Positions 41,816 through 57,450 of a DNA stretch of 64,000 nucleotides are shown here, in pieces. The DNA comes from Forficula auricularia (lineage: Eukaryota; Arthropoda; Insecta; Dermaptera; Forficulidae), in assembly GCA_024734495.1 (NCBI GenBank), contig JALMQS010000099.1:97629481-97693480 (forward strand), read 5' to 3'. The notes below the pieces were generated by a model. That model had not been told where the DNA came from. It searched no databases and was given only the letters and a program-made list of their open reading frames with translations. The position numbers and the translations under genes are program-made. Numbering within the stretch: the first letter of the stretch is position 1; each line of letters opens with the position of its first letter.

Positions 41816-43439
41816 TTTGGGTTCATGTGCACCAAAATCTAATCAGCTCTTAATCTCAATGGACCAAAACTACGTGTGAAATTTGGTTTCGATATTCACA
41901 CTAGTTTTTGAACTAGCTCGTACACAAATTTGGTAACGCACAGACTAACTAACTAACTAACAGACATTTTGACAAACAATTATTATTTTGAAAAATATAA
42001 TTTTTTCGATATTCACTTATTAGAGCTTTTTATAGACCTAAATGCCATGGTTTCGCTCAATTTTTTTAATCGAAATAGTTTCAGCCGTTTTTTAGATATT
42101 TTGAAAAAAAGAAGGAAAAAAAACACTTTTTTCATGCACGAATACAATACTTGACCATACCCTGTATGGTAAAGTAAAAAATTATGCAAATTCTGTCTAC
42201 AATAAAACTTTATATATTTAACATTGAAAATTTTATATTGTAAGATATATTAAAAATTTTGTCAAAATGTCTGATAGTGAGCATATATTTTCTGCATTTT
42301 TGAATAGTAAATTCTGAAGTTAGAAAGCCCAAAATCTAATCAGTATTGGAAATATAAATGTTTTGACTGCAAAATGATCTTTCTACGATTTTTCGTTCTT
42401 GAATTGTTGTGGGTATCGGAATCCAGACACACAGACAGACACATAGATGAATAAATCATGGTTGAAAATGATTTTTCTCCACGTTTCAGACATTTGTATA
42501 CACTTTATGTCCAATTTTTGATAGACCCGACCAACAGGAAATTGCCTACCTGCCAGGCTCACCGAATAATTTGTATTCGGCATTAAATTTTGATATTAAT
42601 CTAAGAACAAACGTGATTTTCTTTCAGGTTGGACTACTTATAAGTAAATTATAAAATTTTAAAACCTTTTTCAGAAGATAAAACAAAATACGATTTTACT
42701 TTATGTTCAAATACCAAAATCTCATGAAAATAAAAAAATATGATTCACATATTCACATATTAACCTAAAATAAATATATTATAAAAATGTTTTAAAAAAA
42801 TCCTCAATAAAAATCATTTACTTTAAAAACGTTTCAGGAGAAATTTTCATTTATTTAAAATTTTGAAAATAGTATTTTTTTTGAGCTTTATAAGGAATTT
42901 AGAAAATAAAATAGGCACAAAAATATTTAATTTTTTGTTTTACTTTATGTTTGAGATTAAAATATTTTTCTTCGCGTTGTATTTTATTTATTAGGTTATT
43001 TGTTATTTTAGTGCGATTTTAGAGGAATTTTTTTATTTATTAGGATTTTATTTATTGGCTATACCTCGAGCAACAACAGAGAGCAAAGCAAAGCTTAGCC
43101 AAAGTAGATTAAAAGAGATCAAAATCCATCTATTTTTTTTTTGTTTGTTTTTTGGCTATATAAATAAATATTTAAATATACCTATATCGAGGTATTAATA
43201 AGAATAAAATTCAAATAGATAAATCAAATTAGACAATTCACAGATCTGTGCACAAATCTCTTGATAAATATCAGATTAATAAATAAGTAAAATAAAAAAA
43301 TAAGGATGGAAATACTGAATTAGTAAAAAAAATAGTATTTTTCGAGGCTGTTTTCTATGTTGTTTCAATATTTCTCTCAGTCGATAGATTAATACTTCAA
43401 TCCTAATTCCACTGTAATAAATATTTCCCAAGACTGTTA
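41816..43439. other. AT-rich sequence with old repeat X
   Basis: 42370-42480 (GGGTATCGGAATCCAGACAC, ATGATTTTTCT) has a diverged partner at 57000-57090. (ACTA)n lies at 41945-41961. No gene was recognised. Confidence 0.45.
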
Positions 43440-43760
43440 AAATGGGTAGATATGTGTATGTATGTGTGTGTGTGTGTGGGTGGGTGGCTGGAGTGGCTGG
43501 TTGCTGGCCCGAGATAAGGCCAACATCGAAACAAGCATGAAAGAACTTTACCAGGTCAACTTCAGACGCGGCTGACATTTATGAAGTGCAAAGGATGGAA
43601 ATCGTTGAGGGAAATAATTCTTTTTACACTCTCATTAAGAATTATCCACCACTCGAAAAAAGAACAGATACACACACTATTAATGAACAAAAATATTTTT
43701 AACGTTAGAGAATTTGAAGGTTAGATCACCCAGGGTGGAAATACATCAGGAATGTGATGC
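43440..43760. promoter_or_regulatory. GC-richer island next to a (GT)n tract
   Basis: After a GT tract (43455-43480) comes unrepeated sequence with AGGTCAACTTCAG and AAAGAACTTTACC (nuclear-receptor-like half sites). A minus frame (43276-43578, 100 codons) begins MSAASEVDLVKFFHACFDVG, which reads protein-like for about 30 residues before running into repeat sequence. I cannot assign it to a family. Confidence 0.25.
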
Positions 43761-44454
43761 GTAACGCTTCTAATATTCCTTCCGATGAGGTAAAATAAAA
43801 AATATATAAAGAAAAATTAGACTACATCTAAGTACTAAATGTCCAATACAGTGTACCTTAGGCGCGGGAGTTTGAATTTTTTTTTAAGTGAAAACTTCTT
43901 TAGGCACGTTGGGCACTTTTGGGATGGGGAAAATGCACTGAACTCGTGTGACCGTCAGGCTCATTTTATTTTTTATTAGTCTTAATTATTTTTATAGAAA
44001 AAAGTTTGCGGAATTTACTAAACAAAAGTCACATTGATACATTCATAGATAAATACATACATACTGGTGAAGCTAATATAAAGCGTATAATAATAATATA
44101 TTATAATTATAATTCAGTCAAAAGGCTTCACAAAGCCATTGATACCTAATACGTAGAATTATAAATGCCACATAAGTTATCACTTCTGTGGTCTTAAGCA
44201 CAGACCTGAATTATTTTTTGAGGAGGGGGGGGGGGGGTTCAAGAGAAAAAAGGAAAAATATATAACAACTAAGTAAAACTGAAAAAAACTCTAATAAAAT
44301 GAATTTATTTTGAAATATCTATTCGAAAGGGGTTAAATATATTTTATTTATTTTATTTAAAAAGAATATAAAATTTGATACTTTTGTTTTAAAATTGAAA
44401 TCTTTAGAGAAAAAAAGCCGGCTAGTATTCATATGATTCAGTGTCTTATCATCT
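43761..44454. other. Mostly AT-rich sequence
   Basis: 43860-43960 is GC-richer (AAGTGAAAACTTCTTTAGGC), probably a fragment of a dispersed element. A 13-base G-run lies at 44225-44237. Confidence 0.4.
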
Positions 44455-45180
44455 TGCAAAACACTTGAGATATCAAACGTGTTTTTGTTTGTCTTTGATA
44501 AGGAGAGAATTAACAAATTTATGGAATTTTTTCATAATTTTAAGTTAAGATATTTAATAAACGCCTAGAGGTCCAAAATCCCCCCAAAATAGGTAATTTG
44601 GGTCTCTGCCATAACGTCATTTTAAAGTGAATTAAATTTATAAAGATTCATGCTAATTCTAGTTAATGAAATCTTTACAGGGATAGTACACAAAGTAATA
44701 TTTTTTATTTTAGAGATTGCAAAACCTTCCTCGTAATAATAATTCAAAAAAAAATTTAATTCAATTATATAGTATTCATTTTGACTGCAAATTAAAAATT
44801 GTAGGTAATAAATTTTTTATCGAATGATTATTTTGAAGAGGGTTGAATTTTATAAGAGTTCAAAAATAAAAAAAGTATTTTTTTATCATAAATTGTAAAG
44901 TAGGTATACTTGTAAAGTCTACTTTATGTAAAATTAGGTTTAATTGAATGTAATGGAAGGCAGCCCAGGTTAGGTTTAATTTTTTTAAATTAATTTTAGT
45001 TTGAAATGACGGAGTTGGAGAACTCCAAAAGTGGCTAATTTTAGGTGATTTTGTCCATGTCGGAGTTTAGAAATAAACTTAATATAAAATTTTGAAAATA
45101 TCCAACAAATTTAGTTATTCTCTCCTTATCAATGGCAAATACAAAATAATTTGGTCTCCTAAGTATTTTGAGAGTTATAA
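44455..45180. repeat. Dispersed repeat N, two copies facing each other
   Basis: 44455-44710 is forward (GATAAGGAGAGAATTAAC, GTCATTTTAAAGTGAATTAA). 45080-45180 is reversed (TTATTCTCTCCTTATCAATG). The pair and its centre may be one old element with long inverted ends. Confidence 0.5.
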
Positions 45181-45221
45181 GCTATGGAACTTTTGGTATA
45201 CGATCCTACTCACACTTGGTC

Positions 45222-45260
45222 GGTAAGACCTGAAGAAGTCTACAGACGAAACGTAAATTA
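45222..45260 (+). ncRNA. Hammerhead-like core (solitary)
   Basis: CTGAAGA at 45230-45236, A, stem II GTC-TACA-GAC, GAAAC at 45248-45252, then GTAAAT. The conserved boxes are present but stem I pairing is absent and no foldback is recognisable. Confidence 0.4.
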
Positions 45261-47870
<2,610 letters not shown>

Positions 47871-50639
47871 TATCTATTTACCAACGTTTGAGAGAATTAA
47901 ATATTTTTCTTTTTCAATTTTAAAACAATAATCGTGTGTGTGTGCATATAATAATAAGCATTCGTCAATTTCAATTTATAAGGAATAAATCAAAGAGTGC
48001 GTCTACTGTTTGATATAAATAACTAGACACTATAAATACATTAGAACTCCCACGACATATATATTCTAAAATTTTATAATATATTTAACTTTTTTTTCAA
48101 GAACCTTGAATTTTCATTAGAAAAACAGTTTCTCTATATCGAATAAAATTTCTATATATTGAAGAAAAATTTTCGGTATGTATACCTAGTCAAAAATCGC
48201 CTATAGATTTCGTCAATTTGTAACTTCACAACAAATTATAACTTTTGAATACAATTTTTAACAGGTATATTTGCAGCTTTATAAGAAAATTACAACAAGT
48301 TGTTATTTACTAGATCTGAGATAGAATAGATTATTTTTAATTATAATCAGAAGGGTTGTTTTCACCCTCTCTCAATGGGCCAGAATTGGTAACTTTGGGA
48401 CTCAAATTTGATTACTGTAGGAGCGAACCATTCTGTGATATCATTAAAAAAATGCATTCCATCCCGGATCTAATAGATGACAACTTCTTATGATTTCCCG
48501 ATAAATTTAAACTCTGCTTCTATCGGCAATTTAAATAAATTTAATATTAAATTTCAGGTTGTTAAACTATAATCAATCATGTGACCTCATAATTATAAGG
48601 AATTTTTGTTTCTGATTTTCTGTAATTTTCAAACGGATGATTTTTAAGCTTAAAAGTTCGAAATATATAAATAATGAAATAGCAATATTTAGACAATAAA
48701 ATAAACTTTAAACAAGATACTTATTTGGAATTATTATAAAAAAAAGAAAGAAAATCAGTCAGAGAAAAAATGAAAAACATGTTTGAAAATTATTTTTGTT
48801 CAATTTTTAAGGGGAAATTTATTTTTTTGACACCAGAATAAACTTTCTACGGATTTTCTATTATCGAATTATCGGCTAACAAAATCCAGATACCAAAATA
48901 ATCATTCCTTTTAATATATAATATATGTTATATATTTATTTACATGCAGAAAACACACTCTTTGATTTATTCCTTATAACTTATAAATTAAACAAATCTA
49001 CTGATTTCGGTAAAAACAAAAACAAAAAATATTTTAATTCATCAATATGATAAGAAAAATGTCCCAAATTTTCTCTCCTCTCTCTCTCTCTCTCGCATAT
49101 TCAAAACATCTATTAAATTGTAATTATTATTAATATTATCTTCACAAAATGAGATTGGATAATATTTTCAGTTCCAATGATTTGGTTCAATTCTTTTTCA
49201 AATATAATTAGATTAATAAATTATATCTCTCTATATATAATATACTAGAGTATAAAAAAATATTTAATAATTTAATAACATGCACGAAAATGATAATATA
49301 TGTTGTATATATCTAATAAAATTTGTTTCATTTAAATATATATATATAAAAATACCAGAAAAAAATGTACATGCTAATTTATTTTTAAATTTCTAATCTA
49401 ATTATACTTTAATAAATACCTATTATAAAAGTATATTGGTATATATATTATATGAATTTCATTAATTTATTATTTGTTCATATGGTTAATAAAACTGTTC
49501 TATAAGATATGAAAATATCCATAAAAGTCGAAAAAAATTGTAAAATATTTTAAAAAAATAATAAAATACCTAATTTATGAAAATTTTGCATAATTCTATA
49601 TGTATAGATGTAATTTAATTTATATAATGATTCTGAAATAATAATAAAATTAAAGATTTTAGTTAATTTATTATAAAACTGAAAATAAATTTATTTGTAA
49701 ATTTTTAATATACCCTATGTCTTTTTTATCAACACAAAAGTATATTTTTATATTATTATATTCTGTATTTATTTATTAATAGAGACACACAGTGTATTTT
49801 TATTCTATGAGTTTATTATAGAGTTTTTTGTTAGATTTTAGTGCATACTGAACGTATATGCAGACGTCATAGGCATATTATGTTTATTTAGGTTTCCAAA
49901 GTAATTGCTGGAGGAAAGTGTATAGAATCGCCCTATATATACACTGAAAAACAATTTCTTAATAGTAAAAATATTGGTAGAGTTGAGCATTTTTAATGAG
50001 CTCTTATTTATTCAAAGTTATTTTATTAATAATAATTAAGATATATCGAAATCATTCCAAATATGGCCAAATTTTAGGTATTTAATCCAAATATATTATA
50101 TACTTGACTAAACGAATGTCTTGTTATCATAAAACGACTTAGAATTTTTGCAAATAGTGATATATTAATAATTAAGATATTAAAAAAAATAACAAAAATC
50201 TTTTTTCTTTTAATTTTAAAACACACTATAAGATTATAAGAAATATTAATATATATTAAAATTAATTTACCTCGTAACTCAAATATAATAATTCAAATTT
50301 TTATCTAATTAATTCAACCAAATGAATAATTAAAATAAATATTTATATAATTCGATTGAATATAGTAGATTCCTACATCAAATGACTATACTCATCTTCT
50401 AGTTAGAAATACATATACCTATATTTATTATAAATAAAAAATATTCAAGTTTATACTCATGTCTTGTCGTAATTACGTATTATTCAATTTAAATACCCAA
50501 CTATTAAATTTAACTATTTGACTTTTTCACTAAAATAACAATATTTTCATATTATTGGTGCTTGGTTCAAATAGCGGCATCTTAACTATTAATATATCTA
50601 GAGTAGCTCCGACAATATGACAATACTTAAAATGACTCG
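47871..50639. other. AT-rich non-coding sequence
   Basis: 48350-48540 is less AT-rich and includes CATCTATTAGATCC-type sequence also seen near 6500. A (TC)n tract lies at 49076-49094. No gene was recognised. Confidence 0.5.
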
Positions 50640-50760
50640 ATATATATGTGTGTATGTTTATTTGCATCAAGCAGAGGACAACCTCTTTGTTTCTCTTTGT
50701 GAATCAACAACTCTGCGACTCTCGGCAAAACAAAAACTTTTCAATTAAATGAAAGGTTAA
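50640..50760 (+). repeat. K-family retroelement fragment
   Basis: TTTATTTGCATCAAGCAGAG, GACAACCTCTTTGTTTCTCT and AACTCTGCGACTCTCGG. The last part extends the family beyond the other copies and matches the complement at 62255-62340. Confidence 0.6.
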
Positions 50761-51479
50761 CTGATTAGGCCACGTTTTCAAACAAAAGTATAGGTGTATA
50801 CATTTTTGTATTTTTGTATAAAAATGAAAAATTAATACTGATTCATATAATATTAAAAAAAGCTACTATGATTTTAAATTAGTAATACCAAAATAAGTAA
50901 TTCGAAATTGAAAAACGAGAAATAACTCGGTTTTAATGTATCTAATAATAATAATAAAAATTTGAACTATTTTTCATTGAAAAATGTTTATATATGTATG
51001 TCTCTCTCTCTCTTTCTCTTGAATCAATTGCAAATAACGGAATGTTGTTTTAATTAATCGGTGGTGGGAAATATGGGGGACGGGGACGGGGACAGCCAGA
51101 GAGAGCAACCCGAAACCGCTTGGCAAATACACACACACACACACACACGTACCGTAAAACAAATACAAATACAAAAATAAATAGGATTAATTTCAAACAT
51201 GAGATAGATATATGGTATATACATATATATTTTTTATTTTATTATTTATTTAGAAAGAAAATAAAGTAAAAATCAAATTTTTCAAACTGATATGTATGTG
51301 TGTTTTTTTATTTTACTTTTTTTGAAAAGTGAATTTAAAAAGGACAAATAAAAAACAAAATGAAATAAATAAACTATTTTAAAGGAAATTTCAAAATAAG
51401 GAGTTCTCTTATTGAGTATTGATTTAGTACACATAATGAAGAGCAAATAAATAAGCGAATTCCAAAGATTCCGTATCTA
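50761..51479. other. AT-rich sequence with a small GC-richer patch
   Basis: 51055-51150 holds GGGGACGGGGACGGGGACAG, and (AC)n at 51128-51148. The minus frame across it is simple sequence. Confidence 0.4.
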
Positions 51480-51730
51480 AATATCTTCGAAAATATTTGT
51501 CATATTAAATTAATTTTTATTTATCGATGATAAGGAGAGAATGAGTGAATTTGTGAATTTCAGTTATGTCAATTTTAAACGCCGATATGTATAAAAATCA
51601 CCGGAATAAAGGACACTTTGCGGGCACTTTCGCGTAGTTATTTTAAAGTGAATTAAATTTAAAAAAATAAAAATAAAAATAAGCATGATTTTATTTAATA
51701 TGATCTTTAGTATTACAGAGATACCTCTTT
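51480..51730. repeat. Dispersed repeat N
   Basis: TTTATCGATGATAAGGAGAG, AACGCCGATATGTATAAAAA and ATTTTAAAGTGAATTAAATT follow the family order. Confidence 0.6.
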
Positions 51731-52015
51731 TAAACTCCACATTGTACATTACATTTTCTAAAATATTCATCAGATTTTAATTTTAAGGGGCTCCTTTGGG
51801 TCCAATTGAGTCAAAAGTAGTGTAGTATCTAATATTTAATAAAATAAGTTAAAATAGAAATGAAAAATAATAGAAATAAAAAATAAATAGTATGAAAGCC
51901 GTAAATGTTTGAAACGAAAACAATTATAAAAAAAAATTAAATACAAAAGTTAGGTTGATTTATTAAAATCAGCTGATAATAAGTATTTTATGATTTGGCA
52001 ATGAGTTGCATTAAA
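51731..52015. other. AT-rich sequence
   Basis: No feature was recognised. Confidence 0.45.
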
Positions 52016-52130
52016 ATTATTGGATAAAAATACTGTAGAGATATCGTAATACGTGAAACCTTCCATGTATTTTTTATCCAATAACCCTTAAAAATGTTTC
52101 ACCAAGTACCAACACCAAATTCCTTAAAAA
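52016..52130 (-). mobile_element. Partial family-B foldback
   Basis: ATTGGATAAAAATACTG and its complement, then AAAATGTTTCACCAAGTACC and AACACCAAATTCC, match the outer part of 12340-12635 in reverse. The apex with the ribozyme is missing. Confidence 0.6.
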
Positions 52131-53119
52131 CTGAGAGTTTGTATTAATACTACTTATGTTTACATCCAAACATAGCATATGTGATTTTTTAAAGTAAATA
52201 TCTAAGTAAATTCCTCGGTCAATGATATATTTTATTGCAAAAAAGAAACCTGCATGTTTCAAAAAGCTAATTTTTAGTTTTTTTTAACTTTATACAATTC
52301 AACTAATAGTAGTATAATTCAAGAGAAAGTGTCAAGATCTGAATTTTCTATAAGACTCTGAGAAAATGTTTACATTTTCAAAAGTTTGCTCGGTAATGTG
52401 TGATTGAAACTTCACCAAAGCATAGATAGAGACTTAAACTATTATAAAAAAATTAATTTTTAGTTATAATCTAATATTTTTTATTTAACATTGGCGGCGA
52501 AAGGACCTCCTTAATTCGATTTTTGTTTTCAAGAAAAAGAAATACATAACTTGTAAAATTCAAGTTTCTATCTTATTTAATTTACGAGCTACATGTATTC
52601 GCACTATGACAGGATTCCGTTTTATATTTGGATGGAAATCTTAAAAATGGAGAATTCAAAATAAAATAAAAAAATTCAGCCACCCCCCCTCAGTTTTTCA
52701 AAATTCCAAAATATCACTTAATCAATTACATTTTGTTTGTAAACATCACGTGATTTGGCGTCATAATTGGTGATAACAACAATAAAAAGAGTGTTTATAA
52801 TTTGAATTTGGACATTAAATACACATATTTTTGTAGAAGGCTTGCAAGACGGGCAGCTGCAGAGGGTTTCAAAATTTTATAGGGGGCATAATCACTGAAT
52901 ATTTATGTTAATATTAAAAGGGTGTAGAGCTTATGGGAAATAAAAATGTTATAATTTTTAAAAATATTAAATAACATTATTTTTATTTTTAAATTTTGAA
53001 CGGCCTCAAAAATATTACTTGTCTCGGGCCTTTGATTTTCTTTGAAAAGTGGGTATATATCAATAATTAGACTATTTAATTATACATAAAATCTCTTATA
53101 ATAATACTTTTACTACTAT
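52131..53119. other. AT-rich non-coding sequence
   Basis: Short GC-richer patches near 52840 and 53020 have no coding frame. Confidence 0.45.
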
Positions 53120-53233
53120 CCCTAGTAGCACAATGTTTCAAACTATATAGTAACTATATAGTGCCTATATATTTTCGAGAATATATATAGGCACTATATA
53201 GTTACTATATTTTGGATCATTGTGCTGCTAAGG
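53120..53233. mobile_element. Palindromic MITE of 114 bp
   Basis: The ends CCCTAGTAGCACAATG and CATTGTGCTGCTAAGG are complementary with two changes. The inner arms CTATATAGTAACTATATAGT also pair. No long target duplication is visible. Confidence 0.8.
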
Positions 53234-53272
53234 ATATTTTGAATGCTTCAAAAAATATGGAAACAAATTAAA

Positions 53273-53566
53273 TTAAGGTTGCTCAGATTTTAAGGCAATG
53301 TTGGATTTCTGAATTTTTAATATGTTATATAATCGATAACAAATACGTATAAAATTATTTTTTGAAAATAAATAAATCACGTGACTCGAGTCAAAGACAT
53401 TTATTTATTATATTTATTAATTAAATTATTTCATATTTCCGATTAAAAATGATGTTAGCTAACATCTAAATTAAAATAATAAATTTACGTGGTAAAATTT
53501 TTAATTTTATTCGAAAAAATTTTAGATTTGATTTTGATTTGAGGAGTACTGTCTGAGCAACCTTAA
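53273..53566. mobile_element. TTAA-flanked element M (copy 2)
   Basis: TTAA-AAGGTTGCTCAGA-type ends (TTAA 53273-53276 and 53563-53566), with TGTCTGAGCAACC at the right. The 127-bp block CACGTGACTCGAGTCAAA to GTTAGCTAACATCTAAATTA aligns closely with 15443-15570. This is the uninterrupted form. Confidence 0.75.
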
Positions 53567-53887
53567 GTTAAATTTAAAAAATAAACCACTTGAAATTATA
53601 TTATTATATGGGTACATATCTTTTCTAGAATATTTGTTTAAATGTCTTTGTGTATTTTTCACCTTAAAATAGAAAGGGAATAAAAGGGTTAAAAAGCATA
53701 ACTTTATTTTTCTGAAATATAACGAAATTATGAGCCTCTTTTGTGAATTTTAATGAAAGTGGTATTTTGACCATTTCATTCAGGTAGTCTCCAAAAGGTC
53801 TAGAATCCCTCTGAACTAAATCCCTTATTACCTGACAGCTTAGAACAATTTCTAACTAATATCTAAATCTGAAATTTGTTATTATAA
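53567..53887. other. AT-rich sequence
   Basis: No feature was recognised. Confidence 0.45.
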
Positions 53888-53895
53888 TGATTTAA

Positions 53896-54032
53896 CGAGG
53901 GGTGAACCGTGACCTAAAATCGTGTACACCTACTTCCACTTTCACTTTCATTTCCAAGTAGAATACTATAGATTAGCTAATGAATTCCAAAATAATTCCA
54001 AAGACCTAATTCCAATCACGGTTCACCCCTCG
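53896..54032. mobile_element. hAT-like MITE L (intact copy)
   Basis: Perfect 17-bp inverted ends (CGAGGGGTGAACCGTGA and complement) and an exact 8-bp target duplication TGATTTAA (53888-53895, 54033-54040). It is 137 bp long with TTCCAA-type words inside, the source of the minisatellite in copy 1 at 22708. Confidence 0.92.
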
Positions 54033-54040
54033 TGATTTAA

Positions 54041-54784
54041 GATAGATATTTGCCTTATTGATCATTTTTTCTCGTTTTGGGGATCAAAGTTACAAGTTGT
54101 TAGTAAAATATTCATTTTTAAGTCAATTTTAAAATAAGTCTAATTTCGAAAAAGGAAAAAAATAAATAAATTTATACTTATTCTAGATTAAAAACATGTT
54201 TTTTGATTTATTTTAATCTTTATATAGAGAATTCTCTCAATGATACTTATAAATCTTCTTATAATATAGAAAATAAAAATAAATATCCTCAAATTCCTAA
54301 GTATATTTATTTTTATTAATTTTTGAAGATTTTTCTGAAATTTTTTTCTATTTTACCTATTAAAATTTTTTCAAAATTTCTCACTAAAAATATATCATTT
54401 AAATTCCGAATAAAATTAACAGTAAATATAACAATTTTTAAAAATTTAATTTTTTTCAATTGCAATTCCCTATGATTTTTTTTTTTAAATGATTTGACAT
54501 ATGTTTTTATTTTCCAATTAAATTTGTAAATGATTTTTCTCTTGAAATAATATATATTTTTATTTTATTTTATATTTAATAAATCCAAATGATTTAAAGC
54601 TATTTAATATGTCTGGTCGGATGGACTATAAAATAACCCCCAAGATTTGAGGACATAAAAACTATCTAAGTGTCTCTTTCTCGTCTCGTTTATTTTTTCC
54701 CTCCTATCTTTTATTCTTATTAAAGATATCGAGAGGATTTTTATAGATTAATAATGCATTTCAAGTTTACTTTATGCATTTTAC
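54041..54784. other. AT-rich non-coding sequence
   Basis: No gene or element was recognised. A short less AT-rich patch lies at 54600-54680. Confidence 0.5.
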
Positions 54785-55885
54785 AGCGTGTGAATGTTTG
54801 GCCGAGCTTTTAACTTGAATTTATACATTACATTTAATAGACATTAAGAAGCAAGAAAGCCTAGCCCATTATTTTTTTAAACAAACTTATAATTATTTAT
54901 TTAAATTAAATTAAAAAAAAATATGTAGTTAAAATTAGTGTATTAATGCTGTAAGCAATTACTAAATAATTTTTATTATTTTTTAGTTCCCCCCCCCCCC
55001 CCCCGAAATTTCATTTAAGGTAGTTTTTCCGCCAAATGTTTTTTTTTGAAATTTAGACAGATTATTATTTAAATACTTCTGCATCGATTGGTGGCAAAAT
55101 GAAATTGATTAACAATATAGTTCCGGAGATATTAAATTTCAAATATAGAGTTTTTCAGACTCTTATACATTCTACTATACGGGATATCGGAAAGTTTACA
55201 TACATATTTAATTATAATTAAGAAACTCTTCTTACATATTTTAAGACAATTTTGATTCATAGTTACAACACAGTTTCTGAGATAATAATGAATAAATAAT
55301 GAAAAATGTATAAAAAAATTTACACTAAAAACAATTTGGCAACAGCGCATTTATTTAACCAGCGAAAGATGTATAAAGCGCGCATGCGCTAGATTTTTCA
55401 AAATTATAATTTTCATAAGGTGTAACGTAGGCGTTGATTACATTTGTTAAAAAATAACAAAACGATTTTTATAGAAATTTAAAATGTATTTTATCTGTCA
55501 TTTTAATATAAAAAATTCAATATCTTCCAATGGTGCCAAATTTGTCAAACAAGCAGGGGATTGGGTAGAAGTGGTACATAAACAGGAAAAAGTTTTGGGC
55601 TTATGAACTATGAATCCTTATTGTCTGTTCTATATACTCTAGCATTAACTTTTGGCTAGTATTGTCGCAAAACAACTACATTAATGTTGTAAGCAATTAC
55701 TAAATAATTTTTATTATTTTTTTTAGTATTTTTTTCCCCTCGAAAGTTTATTTAAATAAATAATTATGAGTTTGTTTATATATAATAATGGACTAAGCCA
55801 TCTTGATTAATGTCAATAAATCTAATAATGTATATATACCATATATAGTTAAAAGCTCAGCTAAACATTCACATGCAGTTAATAT
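54785..55885. repeat. Region bounded by inverted copies of about 120 bp
   Basis: 54785-54905 (GTGTGAATGTTTGGCCGAGC to CTTATAATTATTTATTTAAA) is matched in reverse by 55745-55885. In addition GTAAGCAATTACTAAATAAT occurs in direct orientation at about 54950 and 55690. A C16 run lies at 54989-55004. The mix of inverted and direct copies suggests a rearranged element. No coding frame was identified. Confidence 0.55.
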
Positions 55886-57450
55886 ACATAAAAAAACAAA
55901 CTCAAAAAGAGTAAAAATTATTCAGTACAAACAGCACTAATGGAAAAAAAGTTTTTTTTTCCCACTTTAGAGAAGACAACATTTTTATGTCTCACATTCA
56001 AGCTAATGAGAGAGAATATGCAATTCTACGATTAACAAGAAAAGCTAGAAATTTAATATTAAAAATAAAAATTTATTTACTATATTATGTTGTTTTTGTA
56101 GAACAATTAAATAAATTAGATGACTAAATAATCTTAATTTTTTTTTAGTGAATAGGTAACTATAAAGATTTTTTTTTATTTAAGCTAGTTCTTTCACGAG
56201 AATCCACACAAAAAGTTTTAGCCTAGTAACCACTCTATATATATGAACGGTACTAAAATTTTAGGTTATGTTTTTTTAACTTGACTGTACTTCTCACACT
56301 ACTATATCCTCTTTATGAATCGATCGTTTGCAAGCCATTGTTATTATATCCCTTCCACTAAAAATAATCGCCCAAATATGCTTGTTTTTTTTATTTTTTA
56401 TCAAAACTACGAGGTAAAGAATTTCAATTTTTTTTTTTAATTTACTCCGAATATATTATTCTAACAAATATTAGTTTTTCATCAAGATGGTGAAATTCCT
56501 TCAATTAAAAAAAATAAAATAATAATCATTTTCCCACCCTTTCCCAATCTACCATATATAAAAAATTCATTTTTAATTGCAATTATTTCATGTTTGGTGT
56601 GGTAAATCGTCTTCAAATTTTAACAGTGTGTTTATTATGCTTTTAATGACTTATATTATTCGAAGACTTCTTGAATTTTTGCATTTGTGAAAGAACTACC
56701 TTAAGGTTTTGAGAGAAAATATTTTAAAACTTGGTATATTCTATAGTAATTTCATTGATTTAGTGATCTGGCAGCGAACAGTAAAACTGAAATTCGACAC
56801 AAAGGTGTAGTTTATTAACCCAAACGTTTGTGCCAAATTTCAGCTCATTATTCACAATCGTTCAAAAGTTTACCCTATAATAACGATTATACTTTTTCTA
56901 TATTTTTTAACCGTTAGTTTTAAGATTAGTAAGTCTGAACTATAATCTGTTCTTTATTCGGAAAATAGAAACATTTTGCACTAGAACCAACTTTCTATAC
57001 CCTTTTGTTCTTTAGGTCTTTTGGGTATCGAGTTCCAGACACACAGAGAATCAAATAGTTAAGCTTGGGAAATGATTTTTCTAGACTTTTTGGACGAATT
57101 TAAATATTAATAAATTCGAAAGCTGAACCACCGTAAAATTTTTATAAACCCTACATTATTTTCTAATAAATAATTTGAAATTAAATCTTAAATGTTTTTG
57201 GAATTTCTTATAAAAAAATAATCCAGGTAAGAAAAAAGGGTTAATCCTCAAGGGTTTCTCAAATCTAACAAATGCCTAAGTATTAGAATTATTGTGAACA
57301 AAACTAATATACAAATTTTTTTAAAATACCCTTAAAGGTAGGATAGGCAAGGAAACCTATTCCTTCCAGACTACCTGATAGATTATTAAACTCTCTAAAA
57401 TTTTGATAATATTAACCCAATTATGTTTTGAAATATATATATAGCAATGA
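55886..57450. other. AT-rich sequence with old repeat X
   Basis: 57000-57090 (GGGTATCGAGTTCCAGACAC) is a diverged partner of 42370-42480. No gene was recognised. Confidence 0.45.

Noticed and set aside
54989..55004. C16 run as a biological signal
   Set aside because: Homopolymer runs (also 44225-44237 and 41570-41580) are common slippage products and error-prone in assembly, so no function is claimed.
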